From the NCBI GenBank assembly GCA_002386465.1, contig DGIT01000117.1, positions 50,910 to 61,641 of the forward strand: DNA of 10,732 bases, given 5' to 3'. Shown here in pieces: positions 7,465 through 10,732 of the stretch. Below the pieces are notes generated by a model. It saw only the letters and a program-made list of their open reading frames with translations, was not told the origin of the DNA and did not search any database. The stretch is from Burkholderiales bacterium UBA4615. Lineage in GTDB: Bacteria > Pseudomonadota > Gammaproteobacteria > Burkholderiales > Burkholderiaceae_E. The translations under genes and the position numbers were made by a program. Position 1 is the first letter of the stretch. Each line of letters starts with the position of its first letter.

Positions 7465-7854
7465 ATGAACGCCTGGCGCCACCGAAGCGGCTACACCCTG
7501 GTCGAAGTGCTGATTGTGCTGTCGATCATCTCCCTCATGGTGGCGCTGGCCATGCCTCGCTATGTCGAGCGGCTCGAGGATGCCCGTGAGGCAGCGCTGC
7601 GCGAGAACCTCAAGGTGGTGCGCACCGCCATTGATCGGTTTCACGCCGATCTCGGTCGTTACCCGGAGGCCCTCGCCGAGCTTGTCGATCGTCGCTATCT
7701 GCGCGACATCCCGGTCGATCCTGTGACCGACAAGTCTGATACATGGCTCGAGGTGCCTGCATCCGAACAGGAGCCAGGGGCATCCGGGTTGGGCGATGTG
7801 CGCAGCGGTGCCGAGGGCGTCACGCGAAAGGGACGGGCGTATGCCGAGCTCTGA
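7465..7854 (+). CDS. GspG-like type II secretion pseudopilin 2
   Basis: A 129-residue prepilin with a short leader MNAWRHRSG and cleavage motif G9|Y10TLVEV, Glu +5 at residue 14, then the hydrophobic helix LIVLSIISLMVALAM. The compact globular part includes LRENLKVVRTAIDRFHADLGRYPEALAELV and YLRDIPVDPVTDKSDTW (78-94), a conserved pattern of short GspG-like pseudopilins from betaproteobacteria. ATG 7465 is chosen because it gives the expected short leader; it sits 4 nt after the stop of the preceding pilin and has only a weak ribosome site (GGTGA). Its end overlaps the next pilin gene by 14 nt. It could serve as the major pseudopilin because it is the most canonical of the three. Confidence 0.85.
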   Translation: MNAWRHRSGYTLVEVLIVLSIISLMVALAMPRYVERLEDAREAALRENLKVVRTAIDRFHADLGRYPEALAELVDRRYLRDIPVDPVTDKSDTWLEVPASEQEPGASGLGDVRSGAEGVTRKGRAYAEL

Positions 7855-8356
7855 GCGCATCTACCGCAAGCGTCACGGCTCGGCACTGATGCGACACCAG
7901 CGGGGCTGGGCGCTGCTGTCGATGGTGCTGGCCAGTGTCTTGGTCTCAGTTGCAGCGACAACGGCCTTCATGTCAATGCGTCTTGAACGCGAACGAGAAA
8001 GGCAGCTGGAGCTCCTCTCAGTGGGCCGATCGATCGTGCTGGCGCTGCGCAGCTATAACAGAGCGAAATGGGCCACCCAGCCCGAGTGGCCCAAAGACTT
8101 GTCTGAATTAGTTGAGGACCGGCGCTCTGCTCGAGTTGAACGTCATTTGCGCCGGATCCCGATTGATCCCCTCACCGGAAAAGCTGAGTGGGCCGTGATC
8201 CGACAAGGGGATCGGATCATCGGAGTGCATTCGCCGGCACGTGTCAAGCCGATGGTCCGGCGCGGATTTCATCCAGAACAGTCAGCTTTCGAGCGAGCTG
8301 AAACCGTCAGTCAGTGGCGCTTTATCGCGCTGCAGGAAAATCCTTCGACGCCTTAA
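7841..8356 (+). CDS. Atypical pseudopilin lacking the +5 glutamate
   Basis: A 171-residue pilin-like protein. The presumed cleavage motif is G22|W23ALLS, so the residue at +5 is Ser (S27) instead of Glu and +1 is Trp; lack of Glu5 is a known trait of tip pseudopilins such as GspK. A hydrophobic helix (ALLSMVLASVLVSVAATTAF) follows, then a charged helix (RLERERERQLELLSVGRSIVLALRSYNRA). Its C-terminal half resembles pseudopilin 2: EWPKDLSELVEDRR and HLRRIPIDPLTGKAEW (102-117), followed by GVHSPARVKP. Start ATG 7841 has AAAGGGA at 7827-7833; an internal ATG at 7889 would give a more normal leader MRHQRG but has no ribosome site. It overlaps the previous gene by 14 nt. Likely a minor, tip or adaptor pilin; that role is inferred from the missing glutamate. 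Confidence 0.75.
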   Translation: MPSSERIYRKRHGSALMRHQRGWALLSMVLASVLVSVAATTAFMSMRLERERERQLELLSVGRSIVLALRSYNRAKWATQPEWPKDLSELVEDRRSARVERHLRRIPIDPLTGKAEWAVIRQGDRIIGVHSPARVKPMVRRGFHPEQSAFERAETVSQWRFIALQENPSTP

Positions 8357-8361
8357 GGGGG
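8355..8361 (+). promoter_or_regulatory. Shine-Dalgarno for the EpsA-like regulator
   Basis: AAGGGGG starts within the TAA stop of the last pilin and lies 5 nt before TTG 8367. The alternative ATG 8388 has no such site. Confidence 0.5.
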
Positions 8362-8366
8362 TCCTC

Positions 8367-9251
8367 TTGTCCAACTTGATCCGTGAAATGACGACACCCC
8401 GCGCGACGCCTCCGATCACCGGTAACTCGCCCCCTGCCCCGCCTCCCCGCGTTGCCCGCGACATCGAGGACGGCGCCTTCGCGCCTACCCCCCAGGAGCT
8501 TGAACGCCTGCTGTTCACCATTGAGACCTCGCATCAAATCAATAAGAGGTTTCATTATTTCTTGTGGGCTCAGGGTGTGCTGCAGTCTTTCCTGCCCCAC
8601 CAGACGATGATTACGGTTGCTGGCAATCTCGAGGCCGAACAATACGAAGTCGATGTGTTCTCGAGCGATGCAACGTCCGAGGAGCAGCAACCGGAACTCT
8701 GGTCGCAGGCACGCGAGATGGCGAAGATTGCCACCCGGCTCTGGATCAAGCGGGGCCGCATGCCCCTGAGTTATTCCGCTGAGGATCGATCCCAGACTGA
8801 GGAGGATCCTGTGCTGAGCGCGATTTGGGAGATCGGCTTGGGCAACACCCTGGCCCATGGCACGCGGGACCTTCGGGGCGCCAATTCAAGCTTCTTTATT
8901 TTGGGGCGCATGGCCCGGCCGCCTAAACGAAGAGTCATCGAGCAACTCAATATCCTCTTACCGTTTATGCACTTCGCGCTGCATCGCTATTTTTTGCACG
9001 AGGGCGCCGCTTCGCCGGGCCGCAATGTGCTGATCAGCAAGTTGTCGGCACGGGAAATCCAGATCATGAGGGGCGTGCGTGACGGGCTGACCAACATGGA
9101 AATCGGCACCGAACTGAACATCAGCCCGTTGACTGTCAAGAACCATATCCAACGGATCCTGCGCAAGCTCGAAGTGAATAATCGTGCCCAGGCTGTCGCG
9201 CACTGCCTGGCAAGCCAAGTCTTTAACGAAAATTACACGGATCACATGTAA
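8367..9251 (+). CDS. epsA: LuxR-family transcriptional regulator, EpsA-like (exosortase B/PEP-CTERM-associated type)
   Basis: A 294-residue regulator (287 if started at ATG 8388). The first 40 residues are Pro-rich and probably disordered. At about 42-80 is a block typical of EpsA regulators (QELERLLFTIETSHQINKRFHYFLWAQGVLQSFLPHQ), followed by the family-specific sensor region through about residue 210, which includes FFILGRMARPPKRRVIEQLNILLPFMHFAL. The C-terminal GerE-type helix-turn-helix spans about 224-285: LSAREIQIMRGVRDGLTNMEIGTELN, ISPLTVKNHIQRILRKL, VNNRAQAV. Such proteins bind DNA at operators of exopolysaccharide/PEP-CTERM genes; the ligand, if any, is unknown. It starts 10 nt after the last pilin with its ribosome site overlapping that stop, so it is probably co-transcribed with the secretion genes and could autoregulate the operon. 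The LuxR call is firm; the EpsA name is from recognition of the FHYFLWAQG region and is less certain. Confidence 0.8.
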   Translation: MSNLIREMTTPRATPPITGNSPPAPPPRVARDIEDGAFAPTPQELERLLFTIETSHQINKRFHYFLWAQGVLQSFLPHQTMITVAGNLEAEQYEVDVFSSDATSEEQQPELWSQAREMAKIATRLWIKRGRMPLSYSAEDRSQTEEDPVLSAIWEIGLGNTLAHGTRDLRGANSSFFILGRMARPPKRRVIEQLNILLPFMHFALHRYFLHEGAASPGRNVLISKLSAREIQIMRGVRDGLTNMEIGTELNISPLTVKNHIQRILRKLEVNNRAQAVAHCLASQVFNENYTDHM

Positions 9252-9293
9252 AACCACCAACAGGTGGACTCGGATCGGCCGTTCGCGGTTCGG

Positions 9294-9323
9294 TTGACCC
9301 GAGTGCCGAACCAGTTCTATAAT
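9294..9323 (+). promoter_or_regulatory. Sigma-70 promoter of the str operon
   Basis: TTGACC (9294-9299) and a perfect TATAAT (9318-9323) are separated by 18 nt, giving a near-consensus housekeeping promoter. Transcription would start near 9330, leaving a leader of about 120 nt before rpsL. It lies just after the end of the LuxR-type gene and is the strongest promoter seen in the window, fitting strong expression of ribosomal protein and EF-G genes. Confidence 0.85.
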
Positions 9324-9334
9324 ATTTGGCTCTT

Positions 9335-9350
9335 CGGGATGCCCATCCCG
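9335..9350 (+). promoter_or_regulatory. Hairpin at the 5' end of the rpsL leader
   Basis: CGGGAT-GCCC-ATCCCG forms a 6-bp stem with a four-base loop beginning about 5 nt after the predicted transcription start. CTTTT follows at 9356-9360. It may stabilise the mRNA 5' end or act in a leader switch; the function is not shown by the sequence. Confidence 0.45.
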
Positions 9351-9365
9351 GCGCTCTTTTGGTGA

Positions 9366-9378
9366 CGGAAGTTTTCCG
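9366..9378 (+). promoter_or_regulatory. Second small hairpin in the rpsL leader
   Basis: CGGAA-GTT-TTCCG is a 5-bp perfect stem with a 3-base loop, in the untranslated leader 72 nt before rpsL. Short enough to occur by chance. Confidence 0.3.
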
Positions 9379-9449
9379 GCTCGCTTTGGCGCCATCGGTT
9401 GCGGCCCCTCTTGTCGCAGCCGTACCGAATTCCAGGAAGCCAAAGCCCC

Positions 9450-9827
9450 ATGCCCACGATCAATCAGCTGGTTCGCAAGCCTCGCGAGCTGGCGCATGCG
9501 AAAAGCAAGAGCCCCGCGCTGCAAGATTCCCCCCAGCGCCGCGGTGTCTGCACCCGGGTGTACACCACCACCCCCAAGAAGCCGAACTCAGCGCTGCGAA
9601 AAGTCGCCAAAGTGCGCCTGACCAATGGGTTTGAGGTCATCAGCTACATCGGCGGCGAAGGCCACAACCTGCAGGAGCACTCGGTGGTGCTCATCCGCGG
9701 TGGTCGCGTCAAAGACCTTCCGGGTGTGCGCTATCACATCGTGCGCGGTTCTCTCGACCTGCAAGGCGTGAAAGACCGCAAGCAGTCGCGCTCCAAGTAC
9801 GGCGCCAAGCGGCCCAAGAAGAAGTAA
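9450..9827 (+). CDS. rpsL: 30S ribosomal protein S12
   Basis: A 125-residue protein, the usual S12 length. It sits at the decoding centre of the small subunit and governs translational accuracy. The highly conserved core is intact: RRGVCTRVYTTTPKKPNSAL, GFEVISYIGGEGHNLQEHSV and RGGRVKDLPGVRYHIVRGSL, ending in a Lys-rich tail KYGAKRPKKK. Lys43 and Lys88, classic sites of streptomycin-resistance substitutions, are wild type, as is Asp89, the residue that is methylthiolated in many bacteria. ATG 9450 gives the standard N-terminus MPTINQLV; the frame is open further upstream to 9399 but that extension is not conserved. A purine tract AGGAAG lies at 9433-9438. First gene of the str operon. Confidence 0.98.
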   Translation: MPTINQLVRKPRELAHAKSKSPALQDSPQRRGVCTRVYTTTPKKPNSALRKVAKVRLTNGFEVISYIGGEGHNLQEHSVVLIRGGRVKDLPGVRYHIVRGSLDLQGVKDRKQSRSKYGAKRPKKK

Positions 9828-9881
9828 TCGGGAGGTCGGGAGCGCTCTCGCGCCTGTCCTGACTTTCTGCAGTTTCCCGGT

Positions 9882-9895
9882 CGCGCCTCGGCGCG
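9882..9895 (+). promoter_or_regulatory. Stem-loop in the rpsL-rpsG intercistronic region
   Basis: CGCGC-CTCG-GCGCG is a 5-bp GC-only stem with a tetraloop. It lies inside the 189-nt gap between rpsL and rpsG (9828-10016), which contains no credible gene. Possibly part of a folded S7-binding region. Confidence 0.3.
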
Positions 9896-9978
9896 GCCGA
9901 TCCGGCGGCCACAGCCTAATCTTCAGGTCTGCGGGCCGAGTAAGCGATCCTCCGGCCTCTCGGTCGCGTCAGGATCAT

Positions 9979-9994
9979 GAAGGCAAGAGCCTTC
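9979..9994 (+). promoter_or_regulatory. Stem-loop upstream of the rpsG ribosome site
   Basis: GAAGGC-AAGA-GCCTTC is a 6-bp perfect stem with a purine tetraloop, ending 10 nt before the rpsG Shine-Dalgarno (GAAGAGG, 10005-10011). In E. coli, S7 represses its own synthesis by binding the rpsL-rpsG intercistronic mRNA; this structure is in the equivalent place, but sharing of that mechanism is inferred. Confidence 0.35.
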
Positions 9995-10016
9995 GGCTGA
10001 ATTCGAAGAGGTCGTT

Positions 10017-10487
10017 ATGTCCCGTCGTCGTGAGATTCCCAAGCGTCTTGTGCTGCCCGATCCCATCTATGGCAGCGAAGACGTCACCAAGTTCATCAAC
10101 GTGCTGATGCTGTCCGGCAAGAAGGCCGTCGCAGAGCGCATGCTGTACGGCGCTTTCGACACCATCAAGACCCGCTCAGGCAAAGACCCGGTCGAAGTGT
10201 TCGGCCAGGCGCTCAACAATGCGCGCCCCATGGTCGAGGTGAAGAGCCGCCGAGTGGGCGGCGCCAACTACCAGGTGCCGGTCGAGATTCGCCCCATCCG
10301 CCGTATGGCGCTCGCCATGCGCTGGCTGCGTGAAGCCGCCAAGAAGCGCGGTGAAAAGTCCATGGGACAGCGTCTGGCCAATGAACTGCTCGAGGCCGCC
10401 GAGAACCGTGGCGGTGCCGTCAAGCGTCGCGACGAGGTGCACCGCATGGCTGAGGCCAACAAGGCGTTCGCCCATTTCCGTTTCTGA
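10017..10487 (+). CDS. rpsG: 30S ribosomal protein S7
   Basis: A 156-residue protein matching the standard short S7 length. S7 nucleates assembly of the 30S head by binding the 3' major domain of 16S rRNA and lies near the E-site tRNA. Seen: MSRRREIPKRLVLPDPIYGS at the N-terminus, KFINVLMLSGKKAVAERMLY, NARPMVEVKSRRVGGANYQV (the rRNA-binding beta hairpin), RWLREAAKKRGEKSM and the C-terminal EVHRMAEANKAFAHFRF. ATG 10017 is preceded by GAAGAGG at 10005-10011. It follows rpsL and precedes fusA in the conserved str order. Nothing unusual in the protein. Confidence 0.98.
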   Translation: MSRRREIPKRLVLPDPIYGSEDVTKFINVLMLSGKKAVAERMLYGAFDTIKTRSGKDPVEVFGQALNNARPMVEVKSRRVGGANYQVPVEIRPIRRMALAMRWLREAAKKRGEKSMGQRLANELLEAAENRGGAVKRRDEVHRMAEANKAFAHFRF

Positions 10488-10490
10488 GTC

Positions 10491-10525
10491 ATCGGCCTGT
10501 TTCGGCCCGATGCCTCGCCTTTTTT
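10491..10525 (+). other. Stem-loop and T-run between rpsG and fusA (weak attenuator candidate)
   Basis: ATCGGCC (10491-10497) pairs with GGCCCGAT (10504-10511) around one bulged C, and a run of six T follows at 10520-10525. The 8-nt gap between stem and T-run is unlike a classical intrinsic terminator, and stopping here would cut fusA off from its operon, so at most partial attenuation is suggested. Confidence 0.25.
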
Positions 10526-10538
10526 AAAACCCGACCCG

Positions 10539-10553
10539 GGGGTCTGAGACCCC
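10539..10553 (+). promoter_or_regulatory. Hairpin abutting the fusA ribosome site
   Basis: GGGGTC-TGA-GACCCC forms a 6-bp, mostly GC stem whose last base directly precedes the fusA Shine-Dalgarno GAAGGA (10554-10559). A structure so close could modulate ribosome loading or insulate the site from upstream folding; the role is inferred. Confidence 0.4.
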
Positions 10554-10565
10554 GAAGGATCGACC

Positions 10566-10732
<167 letters not shown>

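Noticed and set aside
9254..9267. Hairpin CCACC-AACA-GGTGG just after the regulator stop as a terminator
   Set aside because: Only 5 bp and not followed by T residues on the plus strand; the A-run before it would only help a minus-strand transcript, and none is supported there.
9326..9634. Open frame in the rpsL leader overlapping rpsL in another frame
   Set aside because: Lies over the S12 coding region and the structured leader, with no conserved product.

Overview
The window looks like a high-GC betaproteobacterial chromosome, most likely Burkholderiales. The ribosomal protein S12, S7 and EF-G sequences at the right end have the Burkholderiales flavour (S12 beginning MPTINQLV, EF-G with [18 protein letters not shown]). 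All recognised genes lie on the plus strand. Taxonomy is inferred from remembered family sequences, not from a search.

Positions 1-8356 hold one tightly packed operon for a secretin-type envelope machine that mixes type II secretion (T2SS) and type IV pilus/MSHA-like parts. The order is: C-terminal part of a GspF/PilC inner-membrane platform protein; a GspE/PilB-type ATPase; a PilM/GspL-like soluble protein; PilN-like and PilO-like single-pass proteins; a PilP/GspC-like periplasmic protein; a large lipoprotein secretin with an N-terminal helical repeat region and a C-terminal cohesin-like domain; and three small (pseudo)pilins. Most junctions overlap by 4-14 nt (ATGA or GTGA), so the genes are almost certainly translated as one polycistronic unit. 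The natural reading is that ATPase plus platform assemble a pseudopilus from the three pilins, the M-N-O-P set links the ATPase to the outer membrane, and the secretin forms the exit pore. Prepilin peptidase and further minor pilins are not in the window.

Positions 8367-9251 encode a LuxR/GerE-type regulator closely resembling EpsA, the regulator associated with exosortase B/PEP-CTERM loci. It begins 10 nt after the last pilin, so it is probably the last gene of the same operon.

Positions 9252-9449 are the leader of the str operon: a near-perfect sigma-70 promoter (TTGACC, 18 nt, TATAAT) followed by two hairpins. Then come rpsL (S12), a 189-nt gap with stem-loops, rpsG (S7), a 78-nt gap with stem-loops, and the first 55 codons of fusA (EF-G), which runs off the window. 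No tRNA, rRNA, CRISPR array, insertion sequence or other mobile element was seen.
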